Below, piece after piece: positions 1-11,605 of a stretch of DNA of 64,000 nucleotides. The stretch spans positions 30,686,459 to 30,750,458 of the forward strand of contig CM055828.1 in assembly GCA_029582265.1 (NCBI GenBank), in the 5' to 3' direction. The notes under the pieces are model-generated. The model had not been told where the DNA came from. It did not search any database and saw only the letters and a list, made by a program, of their open reading frames with translations. This DNA is from Zoroaster sp. YZ-2022. Lineage: Eukaryota > Echinodermata > Asteroidea > Forcipulatida > Zoroasteridae. A program made the translations under genes and the position numbers. Each line of letters begins with the position of its first letter. Within the stretch, counting starts at the first letter, position 1.

Positions 1-1211
1 GCCTTTGTGTACGTCACGAACGTTTCGTTAAAACTTCGAAAATTCGGGGTAAATTTTTGATTATTAGATAAACAATGAATAATCCACTCGAAACAAAACA
101 AACACATTTAAAATTGTTTTTAATTCATACCAATCAATATAACAGCACCAAGAAATAAAGTTTGGTAAATACACTCTTCACAGGACCTTTAAATGAAGTT
201 ACGTCTCGCTGCAAACAAATTAGATGAAGTGCTTAGTTCATGATTGCCGATCGAAATAATTATTTATATGTATGCATTTTAAATTAATTTCTACTACAAC
301 GTAATCATCAACATTTGTACAGATCATCTTTTTAAAAGGAAAATATCGTCACGATTATAGCAGACTTTCAACAGGGCATGGAATCAGTTTCCTGTAGTTT
401 AAGATGAACACAATGACTGAAAATTACTGGTTCATTTATGCAGCAGCAACGGTAATATGACCTTATCATATTCAAAGACAATGAGTTCATCAAAAAGAAG
501 CATTCCGATTCCATGCCCTGTTGATCGTGACGATATTGTCCCTGTAATGTATCCGGTCATACTTATATAAATGGTTATATGTAATAAGAACATTTGGAGA
601 AAACAATTAAAAAGAACAAAAACCTTGTTCCATACTGTAACACCGTATGTTGTATATCAATGCACTCAAGTGTTATTTAAAAGTCTAAAATATGTGAACC
701 TCAGGCAGTTAGGATAATATTGTTTAATGTATATCTTCAATCATTAAGTTAAACATACTCATATAATAAATTTTCTCTAAAACGATGAAATTTGAATTGT
801 TTGTTTTAAATTTATTTACAAATCATCATATTCTATGACACTTGTTTTATATTTCGATGCACTCAACTATTGTCTATCGAGATTCATTTGTAAATTAAAT
901 TTTGTAAAATGAGTGAACCTCAGGCAGGAAAATTATTCGATCCACACCATGACAACGTTGCATAAATCTGACAACATCGATGGATGTATACCGACGCTTT
1001 ATCACGATGTTATTAACCCTACTTGGTGATTTTATTTGCTATATAGGCCTAATGAGCTGCGACGGAAAAATTTTTCATAGTTTTTGATCGATCACTAATA
1101 TTTCACCAAGTATGCTTTCAGGAACGTCTATATATGAAAGTTGATGAAAATGACCATATTAACGGGCTTTAATGATCTTTGTTTTAACCCTACTTTGTTT
1201 TTCCATCTTAG
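1..1211. other. Upstream or intronic sequence of the LGR gene
   Basis: No exon was recognised here. The stretch contains one complete palindromic MITE (336-545). It also contains copies of the intron motifs that accompany LRR exons elsewhere, such as the 'cctaatgagctgc' segment near 1048 and the 'gtgaacctcaggcag' segments near 694 and 913. It is therefore probably more duplicated LGR intron. Confidence 0.5.
336..545. mobile_element. Palindromic MITE, family A (TTAA type)
   Basis: Starts after TTAA (332-335). The left end carries 'aatatcgtcacgatta' and 'acagggcatggaatc', and the right end carries their inverted copies 'gattccatgccctgt' and 'cgtgacgatattgtccc'. Related full copies lie at 21769-21954, 52653-52868 and 57980-58191. 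Non-autonomous: no ORF. Confidence 0.75.
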
Positions 1212-1283
1212 ATCGCTGAAAAACAACAAAATCAATGAAATTGCTCCAGGAACATTTGATGGTCTACAAAATCTGTATTATTT
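1212..1283 (+). CDS. LRR exon A, copy 1
   Basis: This 72-bp phase 2-2 exon codes for one leucine-rich repeat of the LGR ectodomain. The acceptor is a T-rich tract ending 'cttag' at 1207-1211, and the donor 'gtaagt' starts at 1284. It reads SLKNNKINEIAPGTF then DGLQNLYY, with a leucine split on each side. No stop is present. It heads the first A-B-C exon block, whose near-identical copy lies 11,087 bp downstream (12299). Confidence 0.75.
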
Positions 1284-1530
1284 GTAAGTATTCATGTCAT
1301 AAATGTTTAATCACGGAGCATCTGGTTTCATGCAAATCTGAGAACACTGATGGATATATACCGATGTAGGCCTAATGAGCTGCAGGCGGAAATAATTTTT
1401 ATAGCTTTTGACCGATCACTAATTTTTCACCAAGTGTGCTTTCAGGAAACTCTAATAACATTGGTGAAAATAACCATATTAATGAGAGTTAATGATCTTT
1501 TTAAAACCTCACTTTGATTTCCCATCTTAG

Positions 1531-1602
1531 ATTACTGCACAACAACAAAATCAGTGCAATAGCTCCAGGAACATTTGGTGGTCTACAAACTCTCAACACA
1601 TT
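1531..1602 (+). pseudogene. LRR exon B, copy 1, donor lost
   Basis: The acceptor 'cttag' and the frame are intact (LLHNNKISAIAPGTF, GGLQTLNT), but the donor reads 'ttaagt' where the copy at 12618-12689 has 'gtaagt'. One G-to-T change has probably removed this exon from normal splicing. Confidence 0.65.
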
Positions 1603-2025
1603 TTAAGTATTTATGTCACAAATTTCAATCATGCAGCATCGAGCCACAGATTACTCCTGACTGAGGTTTATAATCTCATTGCAAACAAATTAAATGAAGT
1701 GCGTAGTTCATGTTTGCCGATCGAAATATATGTGTGCATTTTAAACTATTTTCTACGTGCGATACAATGTAATCATCAACATTTGTACATATGATCTTTT
1801 AATGTAGGGTTTATATCTGATTTTAACAAAATACACACATGTCCAATACTATAACATTGTATTCCACCGAGCCGTTTTTATTTATATCGATGCAGTCTAG
1901 TGATGTATATCGAGATTCATTTTGTTATTTTACATTTCTAAAATATATGACCCTCAGGCAAGATAATTCTTGTTATGTGCTTCAATACAATGTTTTTAAC
2001 CCTATACTTAATTTTCCCATCATAG

Positions 2026-2097
2026 ATGTTTGGACAACAACAATATTCGTACACTTTTACCCATAACATTTGATGGTCTACAAAAATGTACTTACTT
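2026..2097 (+). CDS. LRR exon C, copy 1 (weak donor)
   Basis: The acceptor is 'catag', then a tgt-ttg-gac-aac-aac frame giving CLDNNNIRTLLPITFDGLQ. The expected exon end is followed by 'gtcatc' rather than 'gtaagt'. A short deletion appears to have joined the exon to the downstream intron motif 'gtcatcaatttc'. The same defect is shared by every C-type copy, so use of this exon is doubtful. Alternatively it is a pseudo-exon. Confidence 0.5.
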
Positions 2098-2966
2098 GTC
2101 ATCAATTTCAATCAAGCAGGAACCTGCCATACATTAATGTTAACTTAAGTTACCCCTGATGACGAAACAAAATTAGAGGGAGTACGAAGTTCGTGTTTCG
2201 TGCCAATCGAAATATTTGTTTGCATTTTCACTTTTTTCTCTTTAACGAAACAAAGTATTGTAGCACATTTTTTTCACAATCTGTTGTTGAATGTATATCT
2301 TGATTCATAAAGTTAACACACTCATATAATAAATTGTCTCGGGGAAATTTGTATTGTTCGTTTTAAACTTATTTACAAATGGTCACACTAGATCACATGT
2401 ATTCATTGGAGGGCTGTAGGACAATGAACTGATACTTTTTATATTTCGATGCACTCAACTGTTGTCTATATATCGAGATTCATTTGTATTTTTTCTAAAA
2501 TGCTTGAACCTTAGGCAGGAAATTTGTTTATAGATACCATGACTATTTGACTACATCACACTTATTCATTGGAGGGCTATAGGACAACGAACTGATACGT
2601 TTATGTTTTATATCGAGATTCATTTGTAATTTTTTTCTAAAATACATGAACCTTAGGCAGGAAAATAGTTCAATTCGTTTATAGATACCATGACAACGTT
2701 TCATAAAGTATGATTTCAGGAAAATCTGAGATCATTGATGGATATAGGCCTATATCTGCTTTAACACGATGTTTTTAACTCTACATAGGCCCAATGAGCT
2801 GCAGGCGGAAATATTTTTAATTTTATTTTTTATAAGTGAATCTCGGTCATGATAAATGTTAAGATTGTCTGATACCATTACAATGTTTTACAAAGTATGC
2901 TTTCAGGAAAACTTAAGAACATTGATATATACCGATGTATGCTTTACTTCGTATGTCTAATCTTAG

Positions 2967-3165
2967 ATGCCTGGACAACTACAATAACATTCTCCTGAGG
3001 ACGATCAGAGCATACTGATCGAAACGTCGAGTTGTACCTCCAGTTCTTTTCAGAACTAATTACTACTCAATTGAGCATTTCACATGTTGTCACTGCAATT
3101 AGTCTTACTTACAATAACATTAAGACTGCATCAAGAACATTGACGTCTACAAAATATCACTTACT
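2967..3165 (+). pseudogene. LRR exon D, copy 1, split by a 119-bp insertion
   Basis: After 'cttag' the exon starts CLDNYNNI and is then interrupted at 2992-3110 by a small repeat flanked by the 11-bp duplication ACAATAACATT (2981-2991 and 3111-3121). The uninterrupted version is at 8225. The remainder also carries small deletions that break the frame, and the donor is missing. Confidence 0.7.
2992..3110 (+). mobile_element. Short repeat inserted in an LRR exon, with hammerhead-like motif
   Basis: The 119-bp insert has an 11-bp target duplication and is 5'-truncated relative to the palindromic relative at 60398-60562. It contains CTGAGGA (2995-3001), a perfect 7-bp stem (3002-3008 with 3015-3021) and GAAAC-GTC (3021-3028), the core order of a hammerhead ribozyme. 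The pair that would close helix II next to the core is C-C, so activity is uncertain. Truncation plus an 11-bp duplication looks more like retroposition than cut-and-paste movement. Confidence 0.6.
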
Positions 3166-3357
3166 TCGTTGTCATAAATTGCAAGCAGGATCAAGCAGTA
3201 ACCCGCCATAATTTATTTTTGACTGAATTTTACCTATTTTACAAACTTAGAAGGAGTACGAAGGTGTTTTTAGATCGAAATATTTGTACGCATTTGCACT
3301 ATTTTATTTCGCTATTTTAGAAACAAAGTAATGAGCTACTTTGTTTTCCTATCTAAG

Positions 3358-3394
3358 ATTGCTGCAGAACAACAATATAAGTAAAATTGCCCCA
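3358..3394 (+). pseudogene. LRR exon E, copy 1, 3' half deleted
   Basis: It reads LLQNNNISKIAP after 'ctaag', then jumps directly to intron sequence ('tttttcatgtcaacaattt'). The intact paralogue is at 17493-17564, and the same truncation is at 8483. Confidence 0.7.
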
Positions 3395-3489
3395 ATTTTT
3401 CATGTCAACAATTTCAATCACGCACTAACCATTTTGGATCCCTGACATTCCAAACTAAGATGGTCAGACAAAAGATACAACAAATTAGC

Positions 3490-6390
3490 CCATTTATATT
3501 GCATTGGTGATCCATTCACTAAATAGTCGGATTTATATTGCATTGGTGATCCATTCACTAAAGAGTCGGATTTATATTGCATTGGTGATCCATTCACTAA
3601 AGAGTCGGATTTATATTGCATTGGTGATCCATTCACTAAATAGTCGGATTTATATTGCATTGGTGATCCATTCACTAAAGAGTCGGATTTATATTGCATT
3701 GGCGATCCATTCACTAAAGAGTCGGATTTATATTGCATTGGTGATCCATTCACTGAAGAGTCGGATTTATATTGCATTGGTGATCCATTCACTAAATAGT
3801 CGGATTTATATTGCATTGGTGATCCATTCACTAAATAGTCGGATTTATATTGCATTGGTGATCCATTCACTGAAGAGTCGGATTTATATTGCATTGGTGA
3901 TCCATTCACTAAATAGTCGGATTTATATTGCATTGGTGATCCATTCACTAAAGAGTCGGATTTATATTGCATTGGTGATCCATTCACTAAAGAGTCGGAT
4001 TTATATTGCATTGGTGATCCATTCACTAAATAGTCGGATTTATATTGCATTGGTGATCCATTCACTAAAGAGTCGGATTTATATTGCATTGGTGATCCAT
4101 TCACTAAAGAGTCTGATTTATATTGCATTGGTGATCCATTCACTAAAGAGTCGGATTTATATTGCATTGGCGATCCATTCACTAAAGAGTCGGATTTATA
4201 TTGCATTGGCGATCCATTCACTAAAGAGTCGGATTTATATTGCATTGGTGATCCATTCACTGAAGAGTCGGATTTATATTGCATTGGTGATCCATTCACT
4301 AAAGAGTCGGATTTATATTGCATTGGTGATCCATTCACTAAAGAGTCGGATTTATATTGCATTGGTGATCCATTCACTAAAGAGTCGGATTTATATTGCA
4401 TTGGTGATCCATTCACTAAAGAGTCGGATTTATATTGCATTGGCGATCCATTCACTAAAGAGTCGGATTTATATTGCATTGGTGATCCATTCACTGAAGA
4501 GTCGGATTTATATTGCATTGGTGATCCATTCACTAAATAGTCGGATTTATATTGCATTGGTGATCCATTCACTAAATAGTCGGATTAATATTGCATTGGT
4601 GATCCATTCACTGAAGAGTCGGATTTATATTGCATTGGTGATCCATTCACTAAATATTCGGATTTATATTGCATTGGTGATCCATTCACTGAAGAGTCGG
4701 ATTTATATTGCATTGGCGATCCATTCACTAAATAGTCGGATTTATATTGCATTGGTGATCCATTCACTAAATAGTCGGATTAATATTGCATTGGCGATCC
4801 ATTCACTAAATAGTCGGATTTATATTTCATTGGTGATCCATTCACTAAAGAGTCGGATTTATATTGCATTGGTGATCCATTCACTATAGAGTCGGATTTA
4901 TATTACATTGGTGATCCATTCACTAAAGAGTCTGATTTATATTGCATTGGTGATCCATTCACTAAAGAGTCTGATTTATATTGCATTGGCGATCCATTCA
5001 CTAAATAGTCGGATTTATATTGCATTGGTGATCCATTCACTAAATAGTCGGATTAATATTGCATTGGTGATCCATTCACTGAAGAGTCGGATTTATATTG
5101 CATTGGTGATCCATTCACTAAATAGTCGGATTTATATTGCATTGGTGATCCATTCACTAAAGAGTCGGATTTATATTGCATTGGTGATCCATTCACTATA
5201 GAGTCGGATTTATATTACATTGGTGATCCATTCACTAAAGAGTCTGATTTATATTGCATTGGTGATCCATTCACTAAAGAGTCTGATTTATATTGCATTG
5301 GTGATCCATTCACTGAAGAGTCGGATTTATATTGCATTGGTGATCCATTCACTAAATAGTCGGATTTATATTGCATTGGTGATCCATTCACTGAAGAGTC
5401 GGATTTATATTGCATTGGTGATCCATTCACTAAAGAGTCTGATTTATATTGCATTGGTGATCCATTCACTAAAGAGTCGGATTTATATTGCATTGGTGAT
5501 CCATTCACTAAATAGTCGGATTTATATTGCATTGGTGATCCATTCACTAAATATTCGGATTTATATTGCATTGGTGATCCATTCACTAAAGAGTCGGATT
5601 TATATTGCATTGGTGATCCATTCACTAAATAGTCGGATTTATATTGCATTGGTGATCCATTCACTAAATAGTCGGATTTATATTGCATTGGTGATCCATT
5701 CACTAAAGAGTCGGATTTATATTGCATTGGTGATCCATTCACTAAAGAGTCGGATTTATATTGCATTGGTGATCCATTCACTAGTAGTCGGATTTATATT
5801 GCATTGGTGATCCATTCACTAAAGAGTCGGATTTATATTGCATTGGTGATCCATTCACTAAATAGTCGGATTTATATTGCATTGGTGATCCATTCACTAA
5901 AGAGTCGGATTTATATTGCATTGGTGATCCATTCACTAAATAGTCGGATTTATATTGCATTGGTGATCCATTCACTAAATAGTCGGATTTATATTGCATT
6001 GGTGATCCATTCACTAAATAGTCGGATTTATATTGCATTGGTGATCCATTCACTAAAGAGTCGGATTTATATTGCATTGGTGATCCATTCACTAAATAGT
6101 CGGATTTATATTGCATTGGTGATCCATTCACTAAATAGTCGGATTTATATTGCATTGGTGATCCATTCACTAAAGAGTCGGATTTATATTACATTGGTGA
6201 TCCATTCACTAAAGAGTCTGATTTATATTGCATTGGTGATCCATTCACTAAAGAGTCGGATTTATATTGCATTGGTGATCCATTCACTAAAGAGTCGGAT
6301 TTATATTGCATTGGTGATCCATTCACTAAATAGTCGGATTTATATTGCATTGGTGATCCATTCACTAAAGAGTCGGATTTATATTACATC
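3490..6390. repeat. 39-bp tandem array 1, about 74 copies
   Basis: The unit is about 39 bp and contains 'attggtgatccattcact' followed by aaagagtcgg, aaatagtcgg or similar, then 'atttatattgca'. Variants (aaatag, aaagag, gaagag, tagag; gtcgg or gtctg) are interspersed. Because 39 is divisible by 3, both strands show long repetitive ORFs (13-residue units); these are by-products. The array lies in a duplicated LGR intron between remnants of exon E and exon C. Confidence 0.97.
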
Positions 6391-7020
6391 CACTATAAAT
6401 ACCCAGCAGCCACGGGATCAGTGCTGCTGACTCAGATTAACACTATTTGAAGTTCTTGCCAAAGGAGTCTAGCAAATTATCATAAATGATCATCATACTT
6501 AAGCATCTTAGGTAGTTGATGGAGGTTTCTGAGACCACATGAATTTAAGGGTATTCAAATGTGAGAATATTTCTGAGATCTTTGCCGCTAAAGATGAATT
6601 GTACGTCACCTCTATAGTGCCACCATGTTACTGTTAAATTTGATGGTCTACAACTATAACATTTGATGGTCTACAAAAGCGCACTTACTTGTCATCAATT
6701 TCAATCAAGCAGGAACCTGCCATACATTAATGTTAACTTAAATTACCCCTGAAGACGAACAAAATTAGAGGGAGTACAAAGTTCGTGTTTCGTGCTAATC
6801 GAAATATTTGTATGCATTTTCAATTTTTTCGAACTGTTATTTGTATGTTTTAAATTTCGATGCACGCAACTGTTGTCTGTCGAGAATCATTTGTAAATTT
6901 TATTTTCTAAAATGAGTGACCCTCAGGTAGGACAATTGATCAACAATGGATACAATGACAATGTTTCATAAATTAATGACAATGTTTCATAAAGTGTGTA
7001 TTTTGGATGTTCACTGAATT
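6391..7020. other. Post-array segment of duplicated intron with exon C remnant
   Basis: Shares high identity with about 9671-10330. Near 6634-6690 there is a 3' remnant of an LRR C exon ('atttgatggtctacaaaagc' ending at 6690, then 'gtcatc'). The rest is intron-like and no gene was seen. Confidence 0.6.
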
Positions 7021-7440
7021 TGTGACTTCCTCCGTAATAGACACCAATGTGTCCGTTATAATAACGTTCTCTATGATTATGTTAGTCTTCAAGGGAGGTT
7101 ACCTCAAAGTGCTAAGTTTGTTCCGATAGGTTTTCAAATACTTATCAATGATGCGGTTCAAGATTGATGACCTCACATTCGCAGAGAACTGCAAGATCAT
7201 GATAAACAGTCATGGTCACATGCAGGACGATCTAGATAATTTCAAGGTGTGGTCTGATGATAATCATTTGCAGTTAAATCCCTCCAAGTGCCTGGCCCTC
7301 CAAGTGTATTTTAATAAATCTCATCATCAACTCTGTAATTTAGCAATTTGATGATAAACCTATTTATTTTGCTCCGGAGGCAAAAGTTCTGGGTCTTTGG
7401 ATTCAAAACAACATCTGGTGGGACACACAGATTAACATTA
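7020..7440 (+). mobile_element. LINE reverse-transcriptase fragment, copy 1
   Basis: This is a degenerate 3' piece of a non-LTR retrotransposon RT. Across two frames it reads GFQILINDAVQD, then after a frameshift DDLTFAEN, MQDDLDNFKVWSDDNHLQLN and PSKCLALQV, and in a further frame PEAKVLGLWIQNNIWWDTQI. The (Y/I)DDLT motif and the following WSDDNHLQLNPSKC block are typical of CR1/Jockey-like LINEs. No endonuclease is present. A duplicate sits at 10330-10770, so the insertion predates the intron duplication. Confidence 0.75.
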
Positions 7441-7511
7441 TGGTTAAAAAACAACAAAATCAGTGAAATTGCTCCAGGAACATTTGATGGTCTACAAAAT
7501 CTCTATTATTT
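7440..7511 (+). pseudogene. LRR exon A, copy 2, acceptor lost at LINE junction
   Basis: The exon body (NNKISEIAPGTFDGLQNLYY) and the donor 'gtaagt' at 7512 are intact, but the acceptor and first codons are replaced by LINE sequence ('acattatgg'). The duplicate at 10793-10864 still has 'gttag', so the loss is a later deletion here. Confidence 0.7.
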
Positions 7512-8224
7512 GTAAGTATTCATGTCATAAATTTCAATCATGCAGCATCGAGCCACCGATTATTCCTGACAGAAATGTATATCTCCTTACAAACAAATTA
7601 GATGAAGTGCGTATCGAAATATTTGTTTGCATTTTCACTTTTTTCTCTTTAACGAAACAAGGCATTGGAGCACATTTTTTCACAATCTGTTGTTTAATGT
7701 ATATCTTCAATCATAAAGTTAAACACACTCATATAATAAATTGTCTCGGGGAAATTTGTATTGTTCGTTTTAAACTTATTTACAAATGGTCACACTAGAT
7801 CACATGTATTCATGGTAGGGCTGTAGGACAATGAACTGATACTTTTTATATTTCGATGCACTCAACTGTCTATATATAGAGATTCATTTGTATTTTTTTC
7901 TAAAATACATGAACCTTAGGCAGGAAAATTGTTCAATTCGTTTATAGATACCATGACAACGTTTCATAAAGTATGATTTCAGGAAAATCTGAGATCATTG
8001 ATGGATATATACCGATGTAGGCCTATGTCTGCTTTAACACGATGTTTTAACTCTATATAGGCCCAATGCGCTGCAGGCGGAAATATTTATTAAAAAAATT
8101 ATAAGTGAATCTCGGTCATGATAAATGTGATACCATTACAATGTTTCACAAAGTATGCTTTCAGGAAAACTTAAGAACATTGATATATACCGATGTATGC
8201 TTTACTTCGTATGTCTAATCTTAG
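7512..8224. other. Duplicated LGR intron
   Basis: About 7618-8020 matches 2215-2770, the intron between exons C and D of the previous unit. No additional gene was recognised. Confidence 0.55.
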
Positions 8225-8297
8225 ATGCCTGGACAACTACAATAACATTAAGACTGCATCAAGAACATTGATGTCTACAAAATATCACTTACTTCAT
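8225..8297 (+). pseudogene. LRR exon D, copy 2
   Basis: It reads CLDNYNNIKTASRT after 'cttag', then deletions break the DGLQN part. The donor is replaced by 'cattgtcat'. This is the uninterrupted counterpart of 2967, showing the pre-insertion sequence. Confidence 0.65.
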
Positions 8298-8482
8298 TGT
8301 CATAAATTGCAAGCAGGATCAAGCAGTAACCCGCCATAATTTATTTTTGACTGAATTTTACCTATTTTACAAACTTAGGAGTACGAAGGTGTTTTCAGAT
8401 CGAAATATTTGTATGCATTTGCACTATTTTATTTCGCTATTTTAGAAACAAAGTAATGAGCTACTTTGTTTTCCTACCTAAG

Positions 8483-8520
8483 ATTGCTGCAGAACAACAA
8501 TATAAGTAAAATTGCCCAAG
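8483..8520 (+). pseudogene. LRR exon E, copy 2, truncated
   Basis: Same truncation as 3358-3394: LLQNNNISKI, then intron. It confirms that the two units share a common, already broken ancestor. Confidence 0.65.
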
Positions 8521-8615
8521 TTTTCATGTCAACAATTTCAATCACGCACTAACCATTTTGGATCCCTGACATTCCAAACTAAGATGGTCAGACAAAAGAT
8601 ACAACAAATTAGCCC

Positions 8616-9670
8616 ATTTATATTGCATTGGTGATCCATTCACTAAAGAGTCGGATTTGTGATCCATTCACTATAGAGTCAGATTTATATTGCATTGGTG
8701 ATCCATTCACTAAAGAGTCGGATTTATATTGCATTGGTGATCCATTCACTAAAGAGTCGGATTTATATTGCATTGGTGATCCATTCACTAAAGAGTCGGA
8801 TTTATATTGTATTGGTGATCCATTCACTAAATAGTCGGATTTATATTGCATTGGTGATCCATTCACTAGTAGTCGGATTTATATTGCATTGGTGATCCAT
8901 TCACTAAAGAGTCGGATTTATATTGCATTGGTGATCCATTCACTAAAGAGTCTGATTTATATTGCATTGGTGATCCATTCACTAAAGAGTCTGATTTATA
9001 TTGCATTGGTGATCCATTCACTAAAGAGTCGGATTTATATTGCATTGGTGATCCATTCACTATAGAGTCGGATTTATATTGCATTGGTGATCCATTCACT
9101 AAATAGTCGGATTTATATTGCATTGGTGATCCATTCACTAAAGAGTCGGATTTATATTGCATTGGTGATCCATTCACTATAGAGTCTGATTTATATTGCA
9201 TTGGTGATCCATTCACTAAAGAGTCGGATTTATATTGCATTGGTGATCCATTCACTAAAGAGTCTGATTTATATTGCATTGGTGATCCATTCACTAAAGA
9301 GTCGGATTTATATTGCATTGGTGATCCATTCACTAAAGAGTCGGATTTATATTGCATTGGTGATCCATTCACTAAAGAGTCGGATTTATATTGCATTGGT
9401 GATCCATTCACTAAAGAGTCGGATTTATATTACATTGGTGATCCATTCACTAAAGAGTCGGATTTATATTGCATTGGTGATCCATTCACTAAAGAGTCTG
9501 ATTTATATTGCATTGGTGATCCATTCACTAAAGAGTCGGATTTATATTGCATTGGTGATCCATTCACTAAAGAGTCTGATTTATATTGCATTGGTGATCC
9601 ATTCACTAAAGAGTCGGATTTATATTGCATTGGTGATCCATTCACTAAAGAGTCGGATTTATATTGCATT
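8616..9670. repeat. 39-bp tandem array 2, about 27 copies
   Basis: Same 39-bp unit as 3490-6390, with identical flanking sequence on both sides. This copy is about one third as long and richer in the aaagag variant. It contains one shortened unit near 8655 and one near 8865 ('cactagtagtcgg'); the latter junction also occurs at 5780 in array 1. Confidence 0.97.
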
Positions 9671-10330
9671 CACTATCAATACCCAGCAGCCACGGGATCA
9701 GTGCTGATGACTCAGATTAACACTATTCAAAGTTCTTGCCAAAGGAATCTAGCAAATTATCATCAATGATCATCATACTTAAGCATCTTCCTTGCGGGCT
9801 GCGAATAAGTCAAGGTAGTTGATGGAGGTTTCCGAGACCACATGAATTTGAGGGTATTCAAATGTGAGAATATTCCTGAGATCTTTGCCGCTAAAGATGA
9901 ATTGTACGTCACCTCTATAGTACCACCATGTTACTGTTAAATTTGATGGTCTACAACTATAACATTTGATGGTCTACAAAAGCGCACTTACTTGTCATCA
10001 ATTTCAATCAAGCAGGAACCTGCCATACATTAATGTTAACTTAAATTACCCCTGAAGACGAACAAAATTAGAGGGAGTACAAAGTTCGTGTTTCGTGCTA
10101 ATCGAAATATTTGTATGCATTTTCAATTTTTTCGAACTGTTATTTGTATGTTTTAAATTTCGATGCACGCAACTGTTGTCTGTCGAGAATCATTTGTAAA
10201 TTTAATTTTCTAAAATGAGTGACTCTCAGGTAGGACAATTGTTCAACTTCTTTATGGATACAATGACAATGTTTCATAAATTAATGAGAATGTTTCATAA
10301 ATTTTGTATTTTGGATGTTCACTGAATTTG
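9671..10330. other. Post-array segment, copy 2
   Basis: Duplicate of 6391-7020, again with an exon C 3' remnant (about 9938-9993). It carries a short extra stretch near 9790 ('cttgcgggctgcgaataag') absent from copy 1. No gene was seen. Confidence 0.55.
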
Positions 10331-10770
10331 TGACTTCCTCCGTAATAGACACCAATGTGTCTGTTATAATAATGTTCTCTATGATTATGTTAGTCTTCAA
10401 GGGAGGTTACCTCAATGTGCTAAGTTTGTTCCGATAGGTTTTCAAATACTTATCAATGATGCGGCTCAAGATTGATGACCTCACATTCGCAGAGAACTGC
10501 AAGATCATGATAAACAGTCATGGCCACATGCAGGACGATCTAGATAATTTCAAGGTGTGGTCTGATGATAATCATTTGCAGTTAAATCCCTCCAAGTGTC
10601 TTGCCCTCCAAGTGTATTTTAATAAATCTCATCATCAACTCTGTAATTTAGCAATTTGGTGATGAACCTATTTATTTTGCTCCGGAGGCAAAAGTTCTGG
10701 GTCTTTGGATTCAAAACAACATCTGGTGGGACACACAGATTAACATTATGGTTTTAAAAAAAGCCAACAT
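10330..10770 (+). mobile_element. LINE reverse-transcriptase fragment, copy 2
   Basis: Same fragment and same frameshift after NDA as 7020-7440. This copy keeps a few more 3' bases ('aaaaaagccaacatgaac') before the LRR exon. Confidence 0.75.
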
Positions 10771-10792
10771 GAACCATTTTGTGTTGCGTTAG

Positions 10793-10864
10793 ATCGCTGA
10801 AAAACAACAAAATCAGTGAAATTGCTCCAGGAACATTTGATGGTCTACAAAATCTCTATTATTT
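10793..10864 (+). CDS. LRR exon A, copy 3
   Basis: Acceptor 'gttag', donor 'gtaagt' at 10865, 72 bp, open: SLKNNKISEIAPGTF, DGLQNLYY. It begins the second A-B-C block (10793, 11111, 11606), with spacing almost equal to the first block. It lies 22 bp past the LINE fragment. Confidence 0.75.
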
Positions 10865-11110
10865 GTAAGTATTCATGTCATAAATTTCAATCATGCAGCA
10901 TCTGGCTTCAGGCAAATCTGAGAACACTGATGGATATACACCGATGTAGGCCTAATGAGCTGCAGGCGGAAATATTGTTCGTAGCTTTTGACCGATCACT
11001 AATTGTTCACCAAGTGTGCTTTCAGGAAAATCTAATAACATTGGTGAAAATAACCATATTAATGGGAGTTAATGATCTTTTTAAAACCTCACTTTGATTT
11101 CACATCTTAG

Positions 11111-11187
11111 ATTACGGTACTGCACAACAACAATATCATTGCAATTGCTCCAGGAACATTTGATGGTCTACAAAATCTCAACACATT
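11111..11187 (+). pseudogene. LRR exon B, copy 2, frameshifted and donor lost
   Basis: A 5-bp insertion ('ggtac') follows the first codon relative to 12618, and the donor is 'ataagt' instead of 'gtaagt'. The two defects are independent of the donor change seen in copy 1. Confidence 0.65.
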
Positions 11188-11605
11188 ATAAGTATTCATG
11201 TCACAAATTTCAATCATGCAGCATCAAGCCACCGATTATTCCTGACAGAAATGTATATCTCATTACAAACAAATTAGATGAAGTGCGTAGTTCATGTTTG
11301 CCGATCGAAATATATGTGTGCATTTTTAACTGTTTTCTACGTACGATACAATGTACATATGATCTTTTAATGTAGGGTCTATATCTGATTTTAACAAAAT
11401 ACATACATGTCCAATACTATAACACTTGTTAATGGAGGATGGTATTCCACCCAACCCTTTTTATTTATATCGATGCAGTCAAGTGATGTATATCGAGATT
11501 CATTTTGTTATTTTAAATTTCTAAAATATGTGAACCTCAAGCAGGATAATTATTGTTATGTTTTTCAATACAATGTTTTTAACCCTATACTTTTTCCCAT
11601 CATAG

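Noticed and set aside
1038..1090. Extra LRR exon in the recurring 'cctaatgagctgcaggcgg' motif
   Set aside because: It recurs with each duplicated block and has an AG before it, but it does not translate to a 72-bp LRR and has no donor at the right distance. Treated as conserved intron sequence.
3418..6430. Long ORFs on both strands with 13-residue repeats (units such as NGSPMQYKSDSLV and VIHSLKSRIYIAL)
   Set aside because: The 39-bp unit is a multiple of three and lacks stops in these frames, so open frames are automatic. Both strands are open, there is no start context or splice logic, and the array sits in an LGR intron.
3490..9670. CRISPR-like or coding repeat array
   Set aside because: Direct head-to-tail repeats without unique spacers in an animal intron; an ordinary minisatellite.
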